Assembly (NCBI GenBank): GCA_905371275.1
Contig: CAJPLH010000122.1
Span: forward strand, 1 to 5,781
Source: Prevotellaceae bacterium
Lineage (GTDB): Bacteria; Bacteroidota; Bacteroidia; Bacteroidales; Bacteroidaceae
Length of the DNA stretch: 5,781 bases
Direction of reading: 5' to 3'
The translations under genes were made by a program, and so were the position numbers. The notes under the pieces were generated by a model. The model worked only from the letters and a program-made list of their open reading frames with translations, made no database searches and was not told the DNA's origin. This document shows, piece by piece, positions 1-5,495 of this stretch; the stretch's first letter is position 1; each line of letters begins with the position of its first letter.

Positions 1-46
1 AAGCAACGAAAAACGCAGTGCGAAGTTGAAAAAACCGACTATTTAC

Positions 47-77
47 TTGGTATATCACAAAAAAAAATGCAATTTTG
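47..77 (+). promoter_or_regulatory. Bacteroidetes-type promoter for the PUR-family gene
   Basis: A TTG at 47-49 is followed after exactly 20 nt by CAATTTTG (70-77). This fits the Bacteroidetes sigma-factor pattern TTG-N19..21-TAnnTTTG with one mismatch in the -7 box. Transcription would start near 83-86, giving a leader of about 55 nt to the ATG at 140. It also argues against the upstream in-frame TTG at 26, which would lie outside this transcript. Confidence 0.45.
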
Positions 78-139
78 CTGTAGAAACACAAGAGGTCTTC
101 GCACGAAGCGCTGACTTCTTCCTAACTTTTACACTGAAA

Positions 140-523
140 ATGAGCACTCCTTCTGAACAATGGAAAGGGCAAGGCGATAGCGACATCCTTTTCTCGCGTG
201 TTGTCAAAGCCGGTAAACGTGTCTATTATATTGATGTGAAGAGCGATCGTCGCGGAGAATACTATCTGTCGATGACCGAGAGCAAACGCGTGAAAGACGG
301 CACAGAAACGGAACGTCCCGTGTTTGAGAAACACAAGATTTTTCTCTATCGCGAAGATATGCTGAAATTCTTTGAAGCATTTAGCGATGCGGTGCACTTC
401 GTGGGCGACCACACCAGTTTGACAAGTCGACACAACGATGCCGCACCTGCACAAGACGGCACGGCTCCCTCCACTTCTGAATCAACAGAAGGCATCAGCA
501 CGAGCTTCGACATCGAGTTTTAA
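140..523 (+). CDS. PUR-family (DUF3276) DNA/RNA-binding protein
   Basis: A 127-aa protein of the bacterial PUR/DUF3276 family, found almost only in Bacteroidetes. These are small relatives of eukaryotic Pur-alpha that fold as PUR repeats and bind single-stranded DNA or RNA; their cellular role is not settled. The family core spans about residues 14-85: an 'ILFSRVVKAGKRVYYIDVK' strand-rich start, then 'YYLSMTESKR', then 'FEKHKIFLYREDMLKFFEAF', which matches the usual order of conserved blocks. The last 40 residues are rich in Ser, Thr, Ala and Asp, look disordered and are variable in the family. The frame is open upstream to a TTG at 26, but that extension (YLVYHKKK... FFLTF) does not resemble the family, and the promoter at 47-77 lies inside it, so I chose the ATG at 140. 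No Shine-Dalgarno is visible, as is common in this phylum. Family assignment is from memory of the motif pattern and is fairly secure. Confidence 0.85.
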   Translation: MSTPSEQWKGQGDSDILFSRVVKAGKRVYYIDVKSDRRGEYYLSMTESKRVKDGTETERPVFEKHKIFLYREDMLKFFEAFSDAVHFVGDHTSLTSRHNDAAPAQDGTAPSTSESTEGISTSFDIEF

Positions 524-555
524 GTATAAAAGTTACCAATAAGCACTGATCTTCA

Positions 556-596
556 AGCATAGATGCACATTCCCAGCATCTATGCTCTAGTATTTT
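556..596 (+). terminator. Probable intrinsic terminator after the PUR-family gene
   Basis: A perfect 11-bp stem (556-566 with 576-586) around a 9-nt loop sits 32 nt after the stop codon. It is followed by CTAGTATTTTG, a weak T-rich tail. The stem is strong but the tail is poor, so it could instead be an RNA-stabilising 3' hairpin. Confidence 0.5.
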
Positions 597-664
597 GCGC
601 CATTCAACACCGATATATTCTAGCGACAATCTCCCTTTACTTTGTACCCACACACACAAATTTT

Positions 665-706
665 GGAAAAACCAGCGTGAAATCCGCAGTCACCGCGGCT
701 TTTTCC
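665..706 (+). other. Interrupted 42-nt hairpin in the PUR-rplY spacer
   Basis: The outer arms GGAAAAA (665-671) and TTTTTCC (700-706) pair perfectly. Inside them, GCGTGA (675-680) pairs with TCAC..GC (690-696) with one bulged C, and there are two mismatches between the blocks. The element ends 10 nt before the -33 TTG of the rplY promoter. A TTACTTTG box at 637-644 could start a longer transcript through it, although no TTG is correctly spaced upstream of that box. It may be an attenuator, a weak terminator or an unrelated structured RNA. The rest of the 320-base spacer holds only the terminator at 556, the promoter at 716 and a small 5-bp hairpin (768-781) in the rplY leader. Confidence 0.35.
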
Positions 707-715
707 TCACAAAAC

Positions 716-746
716 TTGCTCATTCAGTGAAGAATGCGTAACTTTG
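716..746 (+). promoter_or_regulatory. Promoter of rplY
   Basis: TTG (716-718), a 20-nt spacer, then TAACTTTG (739-746) followed by C. The -7 box is a perfect match to TAnnTTTG. Predicted start is near 752-755, leaving a leader of about 90 nt before the rplY ATG that contains a small GGTCT/AGACC hairpin (768-781). It is the best promoter in the window, fitting for a highly expressed ribosomal gene. Confidence 0.7.
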
Positions 747-843
747 CAGCCGAATTTGTCCTCCATAGGTCTAAAAAGACCACTGTGTGATGGCGAATTA
801 TTCAAATCATATTGTTTAATTCAGAGTAACACAACCCAAACTC

Positions 844-1452
844 ATGAAGTCAATCTCTATTACTGGTACTAAGCGTACCGACCTCGGTAAGAAGGCTACC
901 AAGGAAGTTCGTAAGCAAGGCCTCGTTCCCTGCGTAATCTACGGTGAAAAGAAGGACGCTAACGGCGCTCCCGAAGCTCTCCACTTCCTCGTTGACGAAA
1001 AGCAAATCAACAAGGTGGTTTACACTCCAGACATCTACTTGGTGAACATCGACATCGATGGTCAAAAGTGCCAAGCTGTTGTCAAGGAACTCCAATTCCA
1101 CGCTGTAAAAGACAACGTGCTCCACGTTGACTTCTACGAAGTAACGCCCACTAAGCCCATCGTCATGGGTGTGCCCATCGCTCCTACTGGTCTTGCAGAA
1201 GGTGTGCGCGCTGGTGGTAAGCTCGTTACTATGGTTCGCAAACTCAAGGTTCGCGCCACTGTAGACGCTATCCCCGAAAAGCTCACCATCGACGTGACTA
1301 GCCTCGGTCTTGGTAAGTCTATCAAGTGCGGTGAACTCTCTTACGAAGGTCTCGAACTCGTAACTCCTAAGGAAGTAGTTGTTGTGACAGTGAAGATGAC
1401 CCGTGCTGCTATGGGTGCTGCTGCTGCCGCTGCTGCTGCTGCCAAGAAGTAA
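844..1452 (+). CDS. rplY: 50S ribosomal protein L25/general stress protein Ctc
   Basis: A 202-aa long-form L25 (TL5/CTC type), which binds 5S rRNA in the central protuberance of the large ribosomal subunit. Residues 1-97 form the L25 beta-barrel domain: 'SISITGTKRTDLGKKATKEVRKQGLVPCVIYG' at the start and 'LQFHAVKDNVLHVDFYEV' near its end. Residues 100-185 form the C-terminal TL5/CTC domain ('KPIVMGVPIAPTGLAEGVRAGG', 'LTIDVTSLGLGKSI'). After residue 187 there is an added tail with nine alanines in a row and a final Lys-Lys. Codon use is strongly biased (AAG for Lys, CTC for Leu, GCT for Ala, GTT/GTC for Val), unlike the genes around it, as expected for a highly expressed ribosomal protein. The ATG at 844 is the natural family start; there is no Shine-Dalgarno. 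It has its own promoter and a strong terminator, so it is probably monocistronic. Adjacency to pth also occurs in Bacillus (ctc-spoVC). Confidence 0.96.
   Translation: MKSISITGTKRTDLGKKATKEVRKQGLVPCVIYGEKKDANGAPEALHFLVDEKQINKVVYTPDIYLVNIDIDGQKCQAVVKELQFHAVKDNVLHVDFYEVTPTKPIVMGVPIAPTGLAEGVRAGGKLVTMVRKLKVRATVDAIPEKLTIDVTSLGLGKSIKCGELSYEGLELVTPKEVVVVTVKMTRAAMGAAAAAAAAAKK
1417..1443 (+). repeat. GCT/GCC trinucleotide run coding poly-Ala
   Basis: Nine consecutive alanine codons (GCT x3, GCC, GCT x4, GCC) encode residues 192-200 of L25. The interrupted trinucleotide run is a candidate for slippage length variation that would stay in frame and only change the tail length. Confidence 0.8.
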
Positions 1453-1478
1453 TAGCGCATCCTTGCGCAATCCCCTAT

Positions 1479-1512
1479 GTGCCAGTTCCCTTTGGGGTAC
1501 TGGCACTTTTTT
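1479..1512 (+). terminator. Intrinsic terminator of rplY
   Basis: The 8-bp stem GTGCCAGT (1479-1486)/ACTGGCAC (1499-1506) is extended past one T-T mismatch by CCC/GGG (1488-1490 with 1495-1497). Six T residues (1507-1512) follow at once. It starts 26 nt after the stop codon and separates rplY from pth. Confidence 0.9.
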
Positions 1513-1679
1513 ATAAGAAATATCCCCACCTACACTCTGTACCAATGCTAAGCGCATCACTTCGCAAAGCACCAGCATCAAATATCGTGCTATGCAACAC
1601 ATCAGCCACACACAAAGCTGGCACAATCGTTTAGCAGGCACTCAAAAATATCAGAGCTATAGGAATTATTCAACGCATT

Positions 1680-2240
1680 ATGACGCATCTCATCGTTGGA
1701 CTCGGCAACATCGGCGCAGAATATGCCGGTACGCGCCACAACATTGGTTTTGACGTAGTGGACAAACTCGCAGCCGACGCAGGAGCCACCTGGGAAGACC
1801 GCCGATATGGCGCAGTATGCACCATTCGTGTAAAAAACCAAGTACTCGTGCTCCTCAAACCCTCCACCTATATGAATCTTTCGGGCGACGCCGTGCGCTA
1901 CTGGATGAAGGAGAAAAATGTGGACATAGCACAAATGCTCGTTGTGGTCGATGATTTGGCACTTCCCTTTGGACAACTCCGTATGAAGGCCAGTGGCAGC
2001 GAAGCTGGACACAATGGACTGCGCCACATCACACAAGTCTTAGGCACACAAGGCTATAATCGTCTGCGCTTCGGCATCGGCAACGACTTCCCTCGCGGTG
2101 GACAAGTGGATTTTGTACTCGGACATTTCGAAGGCGAAGATTTGGAAAAGAAACCCGAAGCTTTGGCACGTGCTGCAGAAGCGGTGAAAAGTTTTGCGTT
2201 GCAAGGACTTGCTCGCACGATGAATCAATTCAACCGATAA
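1680..2240 (+). CDS. pth: Peptidyl-tRNA hydrolase (Pth)
   Basis: A 186-aa bacterial Pth, the usual length (E. coli 194). It cleaves the ester bond of peptidyl-tRNAs that fall off the ribosome, recycling tRNA in the cytoplasm; it is normally essential. Active-site residues are all present: Asn10 in 'IVGLGNIG', catalytic His20 in 'YAGTRHNIGF', Asn66 in 'LKPSTYMNLSG', Asp91 in 'VVVDDLALPFG', and Asn112 in 'GSEAGHNGLRHI'. These correspond to E. coli Asn10, His20, Asn68, Asp93 and Asn114. The C-terminal half has the family's 'RLRFGIG...VDFVLGHF' block. The start is the ATG directly before 'THLIVGLGN'; a longer N-terminus would not fit the family. The 167 nt between the rplY terminator and this ATG must hold its promoter, but I see only a poor candidate (TACACTCTG near 1531). 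The S4-domain gene follows after 123 nt on the same strand. Confidence 0.97.
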   Translation: MTHLIVGLGNIGAEYAGTRHNIGFDVVDKLAADAGATWEDRRYGAVCTIRVKNQVLVLLKPSTYMNLSGDAVRYWMKEKNVDIAQMLVVVDDLALPFGQLRMKASGSEAGHNGLRHITQVLGTQGYNRLRFGIGNDFPRGGQVDFVLGHFEGEDLEKKPEALARAAEAVKSFALQGLARTMNQFNR

Positions 2241-2363
2241 ACTCCCGCACCGCCTCACACCTCAGCCACCGCTGTCCACACTAATCTCCGGCACAACCAT
2301 TCTCCCAGAATTTTCTCAAACTCCCCCTACCCTCTTTTCACCTCACATTTCATTGTTTCATTT
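2241..2363 (+). other. C-rich, G-poor spacer, possible Rho-loading region
   Basis: This 123-nt gap between pth and the S4 gene is about 43% C but only about 7% G (roughly 53 C and 9 G). It has no hairpin and no clear promoter. A C-over-G 'bubble' of this kind is the classic property of Rho utilisation sites. It may also simply be an unstructured leader for the next gene. No regulatory function is proven by the composition alone. Confidence 0.3.
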
Positions 2364-2783
2364 ATGCCAACAGAAGCTCGCATTGACAAATGGCTTTGGG
2401 CAGCACGCATCTACAAGACGCGCACGCTGGCTGCCGACGCCTGCAAAAACAACCGCATCACTATTAACGGAGCTGCGGTGAAACCTTCGCGTTCTGTCAA
2501 AGTGGGAGACGAAGTCGGGGTGAAAAAAGCACCCATCACCTACACCTTCCGCGTGCTTCAAGCCATTGAAAAACGTGTGGGGGCAAAACTCATTCCCGAG
2601 ATTTTGGAAAACATCACGGCTCCCGAACAATACGAATTGCTGGAAATGAGTCGCATCAGCGGATTCATTGACCGTGCGCGCGGCACAGGACGTCCCACGA
2701 AGAAAGATCGTCGTGCCCTCGATGACTTTGCAGATGTTCCCCTCTTCTTGGACGATGATTTCGATTTAGAAGAAGACGATTAA
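2364..2783 (+). CDS. S4-domain RNA-binding protein, Hsp15 (HslR)-like
   Basis: A 139-aa protein of the Hsp15/HslR family (E. coli 133 aa). Hsp15 binds free 50S subunits that still carry a nascent chain on tRNA and helps recycle them. The S4 RNA-binding fold is clear at residues 5-53: 'RIDKWLWAARIYKTRTLAAD', then 'RITINGAAVKPSRSVKVGD', with the basic helix followed by the NG turn. 'RVLQAIEKRVGA' (63-74) and 'GRPTKKDRR' (109-117) are typical of Hsp15-type proteins rather than of S4-containing pseudouridine synthases or tRNA synthetases. The last 20 residues are an acidic tail (DFADVPLFLDDDFDLEEDD). The ATG is chosen because the S4 domain begins at once after it. Its place after pth, in the same direction, fits a shared role with stalled peptidyl-tRNA; co-transcription is likely but the spacer is long. 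Confidence 0.88.
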   Translation: MPTEARIDKWLWAARIYKTRTLAADACKNNRITINGAAVKPSRSVKVGDEVGVKKAPITYTFRVLQAIEKRVGAKLIPEILENITAPEQYELLEMSRISGFIDRARGTGRPTKKDRRALDDFADVPLFLDDDFDLEEDD

Positions 2784-2888
2784 ACACACCCATTTCCAGA
2801 CGGAGCATAAAATAGACAAAACGACATTTTGCCCTGTATTTTCTTCAAAGCACAAGGCTTGTCGCTCCCTACTTCAACGACAATAAAC

Positions 2889-2922
2889 AAAAGACTGAAT
2901 CGCTAGACGGTTCAGTCTTTTT
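2889..2922 (+). terminator. Bidirectional intrinsic terminator after the S4 gene
   Basis: The perfect 11-bp stem AAAAGACTGAA (2889-2899)/TTCAGTCTTTT (2911-2921) extends inward by a G-U, a C-G and a G-C pair to a 5-nt loop (CTAGA). The T run 2918-2922 serves the + strand. The A-rich left side provides a T run for the - strand. The 105 nt between the stop codon and this stem hold only a weak 6-bp TTGTCG/CGACAA hairpin (2859-2883). Confidence 0.85.
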
Positions 2923-2980
2923 ATTGCCTCCCCAAAAAATCTGAGGAACTTTTTCGACAAAACAACACAACGGACATCCC

Positions 2981-3130
2981 TAAACGACGGCTCGTTTTCA
3001 TAAAAACGACGGCTCGTTTTCACAAATCGACGGCTCGTTTTCACAAAAACGACGGCTTGTTTTCACAAAAACGACAGCTTGTTTTCACAAAAACGACGGA
3101 TTGTTTTCATTAAAACGACGGCTTGTTTTT
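2981..3130. repeat. Seven-copy 22-bp tandem repeat of palindromes
   Basis: The CGACGG-like core starts at 2985, 3007, 3028, 3050, 3072, 3094 and 3116, a period of 22 (once 21). Each copy is the 18-nt inverted repeat AAAACGA-CGGC-TCGTTTT joined by a CA(C/T)A linker. Copies 4-7 read TTGTTTT on the right arm, which still pairs as G-U in a + strand RNA. Copies 1 and 3 each lose one A-T pair at the outer stem. Loops vary (CGGC, CAGC, CGGA). There are no unique spacers, so it is not a CRISPR array. It lies directly after a terminator and no gene spans it. An array of operator sites, an RNA hairpin ladder or a neutral satellite are all possible. Confidence 0.9.
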
Positions 3131-3220
3131 AATCACCCCTTCAAAAGGAGCAACAGACCATCGAAAATCGAGAACAAGAGATGGAGATTTTAGAACTGTG
3201 AAAATACCTATAATCACCCT

Positions 3221-3525
3221 TCTCGCGCGCACGCGTACACGCGCGTTACAGGGAGTTTTATTGGTTTTGCTGTCACAAGTGTCACACATTTTCTCGTAAA
3301 ACACTCTATTACAACATTTTGCGGGTACTCTCAAAACATAATTTAATATTTCGTCGATTCAGTTCCTCGAAACAGGCAATACACAACAAGGAAAAACAAG
3401 CTTCTCATCACTTTCTCCTGTAAATTTTTCAGCCTTTTTTCTACAATTTTCGTCCTCGTGTGACACTTGTGACAGCAAAAAAACAACATCACTGTTGGAA
3501 TGCGCGCGCTACGCGTGCGTGAGAG
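3221..3525. repeat. Composite ~300-bp inverted repeat
   Basis: The inner arms 3265-3287 and 3458-3480 are a perfect 23-bp inverted repeat, each holding TGTCACA twice (TGTCACA-AG-TGTCACA). About 28 nt further out, both sides carry a CG-rich alternating block sharing GCACGCGTA (3229-3237) in inverted orientation with TACGCGTGC (3510-3518), flanked by TCTC/GAGA. The arms are therefore a two-part module: perfect inside, diverged outside. The central 170 nt (3288-3457) is AT-rich, with no hairpin, promoter or coding signal I can support. The flanks show no convincing target-site duplication. It may be a decayed non-autonomous mobile element or a paired regulatory site. Confidence 0.75.
3224..3246. 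other. Alternating purine-pyrimidine tract (Z-DNA prone)
   Basis: Twenty-three bases alternate perfectly between pyrimidine and purine, made almost only of CG and CA/TA steps, in an otherwise AT-rich neighbourhood. A shorter counterpart, TGCGCGCGC followed by TACGCGTGCGTG, occupies 3501-3521 on the other arm of the inverted repeat. CG/CA alternation of this length is the best-known sequence type for left-handed DNA under negative supercoiling. Confidence 0.6.
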
Positions 3526-3558
3526 AGCCACTTCCTAACTTTCCACCCTCTTGCCTTC

Positions 3559-3588
3559 TTGGTGTTCGCGTTTAGGGCAGTACTTTCG
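3559..3588 (+). promoter_or_regulatory. Possible promoter in the gene-poor middle
   Basis: TTG (3559-3561), a 19-nt spacer, then TACTTTCG (3581-3588), one mismatch from TAnnTTTG and followed by CAGC as in the rplY promoter. Transcription would run to the right from about 3594. The only supportable coding candidate downstream is the 45-aa ORF at 3820; otherwise 3595-3819 shows nothing but a 5-bp GCGCA/TGCGC hairpin (3714-3730). Confidence 0.4.
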
Positions 3589-3819
3589 CAGCGTTCTAAA
3601 ACACAGTTTCTGCAAAACAGAGTTATCAAAACAAGCCATACCCATGAAAATTTCTTCACTTTTTGGCGATTTTTACTCTCTTTGGGGCTACATCCACCCA
3701 TATACTTATAGGGGCGCATCGAAATTGCGCACACATATTTCTCATTTTCTTTCACGGCGCAAGCCACCTCAAAATAGAGTAACTATGACGCTTACAACTT
3801 TTCTTTCCAACTTATCACT

Positions 3820-3957
3820 ATGGGCAGTACAACTTATCGCAATGTTGCTGGAAGTACTGTTTTCCCCCTCAGTTTTCGAGGAGAGACAAACGCAAAAGGC
3901 ACTCACCTTTGGGACAGCAAAAGCGAGTACCTTAATCTCGTCGACGATGAAGACTAG
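3820..3957 (+). CDS. Possible small protein, 45 aa, unknown function
   Basis: I do not recognise this ORF. It encodes 45 residues starting MGSTTYRNVAG and ending in an acidic YLNLVDDED. The frame is open from 3778. Its codons look coding-like (many GAC, GTC, AGC, GGC and GAG with purine first positions), better than the other + frames here. It has no signal peptide or membrane segment, and no Shine-Dalgarno. It converges on the ThiF-family fragment, the two stop codons sharing the bases CTAG. A promoter candidate lies 230 nt upstream. It could be a genuine small gene, the remnant of a larger one, or chance. Confidence 0.3.
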   Translation: MGSTTYRNVAGSTVFPLSFRGETNAKGTHLWDSKSEYLNLVDDED

Positions 3958-4157
3958 CGACCAATGCGTTGAAACGTCAGTTGCAAACCATCTACCAACA
4001 AAAGACTGTCGGACAACTGCGTGGGCAATTGCAGCAGATATTTCACAGCTTCTGTGGCAGCAAGTGCCCCCAAAAGAGCTGGCGTGGTGGTCATCACCGG
4101 AATGGGTTCGACGGCAGCAGAAGGAGAGGACGAGTTGGCTTCGACATCAGCAGGAAA
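3954..4157 (-). pseudogene. 3' fragment of a ThiF/MoeB/HesA-family adenylyltransferase gene
   Basis: Read on the - strand, 4157 to 3957 gives 67 codons and a TAG (3956-3954). The translation ends in the family's C-terminal pattern: 'PALLGALAATEAVKYLLQL' (residues 26-44 of the fragment), matching the usual G-x-x-G-x-x-x-A-x-E-A-x-K-x-L helix, then 'DSLLLVDGLQLTFQRI', matching L-L-x-x-D-x-L-x-x-x-F. The fragment opens with FPADVE, where complete family members have the C-F-P segment before the second zinc-cysteine pair. Such enzymes adenylate the C-terminus of ThiS/MoaD-type ubiquitin-like proteins in thiamine or molybdopterin synthesis. The ATP-binding Rossmann part and the catalytic residues are absent. 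An in-frame TAA at 4160-4158 marks the break, immediately next to the proposed IS end. Which subfamily (ThiF or MoeB) cannot be told from this tail. Confidence 0.75.
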
Positions 4158-4162
4158 TTATT

Positions 4163-4177
4163 GCTGCCGGTAAACTT
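4163..4177 (+). repeat. Candidate left terminal inverted repeat of the IS
   Basis: Reading inward: GCTGCCGGTAAACTT. It aligns with the right end as GCTG, then CC against TCT, then GGTAAA. The match continues outward for six more bases (ATTATT on both sides), which may be chance or part of the repeat. Confidence 0.45.
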
Positions 4178-4190
4178 CCAAACGGCACAA

Positions 4191-4237
4191 GAAAGTTTCC
4201 CGAAGTCCTTTAGAACAGGACTTCGGGCTTTCTTTTT
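4191..4237 (+). terminator. Strong rightward terminator just inside the IS left end
   Basis: The perfect 11-bp stem CCCGAAGTCCT (4199-4209)/AGGACTTCGGG (4217-4227) has a 7-nt loop. It is extended past a TTT bulge by GAAAG/CTTTC (4191-4195 with 4228-4232), and TTTTT (4233-4237) follows. As oriented it stops transcripts entering from the left, antisense to the transposase. Read from the transposase side, the stem is followed by AAACTTTCTTG, a poor T tract, so it is a weaker terminator for that gene. Confidence 0.8.
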
Positions 4238-4252
4238 CAAAAAGCAAGCCCC

Positions 4253-5470
4253 CTAATCAAATAATGATGGTTCCGAGGGTGGTGATTTAGCTCTTTCAGC
4301 CCAAATTACACACTCATCCTTTTGAGGATCTTCCATGAAAGCGATGAAATTAGTGTAATACATGAGCGTTAATCTAAGCATGGTTACGATTTGAGAAAAA
4401 GAAACGTGTCTTTTTATCATTCTAGAGAGCACTGTGCACAAGAGATTGGCAATGAGTACTACCCAGGTTTGTATCTGGATGGCATTCACGCTCTCACCAT
4501 AGAAAAAGTGCAAAGGAAAATTCTGTTTCAGTTGTTTGTAGAGCGTTTCTATAGCCCACCTGCGCTTGTAGATTTCAGCAAGTTCCTCAATCGATAGTTC
4601 AAAATTGTTAGTCAGCAACGTCACCGACTTACGAGAGTTATTGCTCCACAGCTCTACACATCGGGCTTCGTGCCTTACCTTCTCTTTCTCAAAAAGAATG
4701 TGTTTGTCGATATGAGTGACTAGACCATCACGAGAAACATAGGCTATAGAAGAGAGCTCCTTGTAGCTGAGATTCTTCTTCATCTTAGTCACATAGCAGA
4801 CACCTTCTTCGGTAAGCCTTTGAAACTGTGCATAGTCTATGTAGGCTCTATCCATTGCCAAGGTGGCATCTTGTGGCAGGTGCACCTTTTTGCGCAGATA
4901 ATGATCGTGTTTAGCAGCAGAGGTCAGTTCTACCACCATCTGTACACCTACTTGATACTTCATAATGGTGTGTACCTTCATGCCGCCTTTCTTCTTTCCG
5001 CTTTTAGGATGTCTACCTACTCCCTTAAGAATGTTGTCAAAGAGCGTGATTGTGGTAGAATCCATCATATACAGCTGCTTCTCCCAGGCTTTTTGACAGA
5101 TTACAGAACGGCTGTCCGCTAAAAAAGGAGTGTAGCGTTCCAACAGGGAGGCATAAACTTTGGCAAAGAACTCTTGTGGTCGCCGCTGGTTGGCTTCTGC
5201 AAGTGTGCTGCGACGGACAACGTAGTCAAGCCCCAAGTGGGAGAGCTTCATGGTCTCGGCTTTCATGGCAATCTCCAATTCACGCAGAAAATCAAAGTGT
5301 TTGAGAACACCAAAGAGCATAATGATGAGGTGTTTCCAACCTGTCAAACACTTAACATAACGCTCGCTCCCTAGTGTTTCAAGACTAATTTGTTGAATTT
5401 TGGCTTTATCCAGCAATTTAATGACCTGACTATAGACCGGCTGTCCGGTAAAATATGTACTTTTGCTCAT
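4253..5470 (-). CDS. IS4-family DDE transposase (DUF4372-like N-terminus)
   Basis: A 405-aa transposase that cuts and joins the ends of its own element. The N-terminal 115 residues ('FTGQPVYSQVIKLLD', 'CLTGWKHLIIMLFGVL', 'RRSTLAEANQRRPQEFFAKVY') resemble the DUF4372-type DNA-binding region of Bacteroidetes IS4 transposases. The RNase H-like core holds the DDE triad: Asp137 in 'LYMMDSTTITLFD', Asp207 in 'ATLAMDRAYIDY', and Glu308 within the IS4 signature Y-(2)-R-(3)-E-(6)-K (Tyr301, Arg304, Glu308, Lys315; 'YKRRWAIETLYKQLK'). The reading frame is intact and full length, so the enzyme is probably active. The frame is open back to a TTG at 5506, but that would lie upstream of the promoter start point, and the ATG at 5470 precedes the conserved 'STYFTGQPVYSQ'. 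Its own promoter lies at 5496-5526. The lower-coordinate end runs to within about 90 nt of the IS end. Confidence 0.93.
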   Translation of the reverse strand: MSKSTYFTGQPVYSQVIKLLDKAKIQQISLETLGSERYVKCLTGWKHLIIMLFGVLKHFDFLRELEIAMKAETMKLSHLGLDYVVRRSTLAEANQRRPQEFFAKVYASLLERYTPFLADSRSVICQKAWEKQLYMMDSTTITLFDNILKGVGRHPKSGKKKGGMKVHTIMKYQVGVQMVVELTSAAKHDHYLRKKVHLPQDATLAMDRAYIDYAQFQRLTEEGVCYVTKMKKNLSYKELSSIAYVSRDGLVTHIDKHILFEKEKVRHEARCVELWSNNSRKSVTLLTNNFELSIEELAEIYKRRWAIETLYKQLKQNFPLHFFYGESVNAIQIQTWVVLIANLLCTVLSRMIKRHVSFSQIVTMLRLTLMYYTNFIAFMEDPQKDECVIWAERAKSPPSEPSLFD

Positions 5471-5495
5471 GTTACTAGTGTTTTTATCCAACAAG

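Noticed and set aside
26..139. N-terminal extension of the PUR-family protein from a TTG start
   Set aside because: The extension does not look like the family and would include the predicted promoter; the ATG at 140 fits better.
850..1641. 263-codon frame on the - strand opposite rplY
   Set aside because: It is the mirror of a gene with extreme codon bias that rarely produces stops in this antisense frame. It crosses the rplY terminator and has no family resemblance.
2981..3130. CRISPR array
   Set aside because: The repeats are tandem without unique 25-40 nt spacers, and there are no cas genes in the window.
3110..3531. Two - strand frames (3110-3334 and 3343-3531) over the inverted repeat
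   Set aside because: Their residues (Arg-Val and Cys-Asp-Thr strings) simply translate the alternating CG tract and the TGTCACA repeats; neither shows a domain.
117..3545. Shared 12-mer CTTCCTAACTTT at about 117-128 and 3531-3542
   Set aside because: One or two shared 12-mers are expected by chance in a window of this size, and the contexts differ.
3860..3900. tmRNA-like tag: the + frame reads GETN as in Bacteroidetes ssrA tags
   Set aside because: No ALAA ending, and no tRNA-like acceptor or T-arm in the surrounding sequence.
3551..4213. 220-codon open frame on the + strand with a terminator at its stop
   Set aside because: It starts at TTG, resembles nothing, lies antisense to the ThiF-family fragment and crosses the proposed IS boundary. 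The terminator belongs to the IS end. Its length follows from the coding bias of the opposite strand.
3969..4256. 95-codon + strand frame
   Set aside because: Same antisense situation, TTG start, and it runs through the terminator hairpin into the IS.
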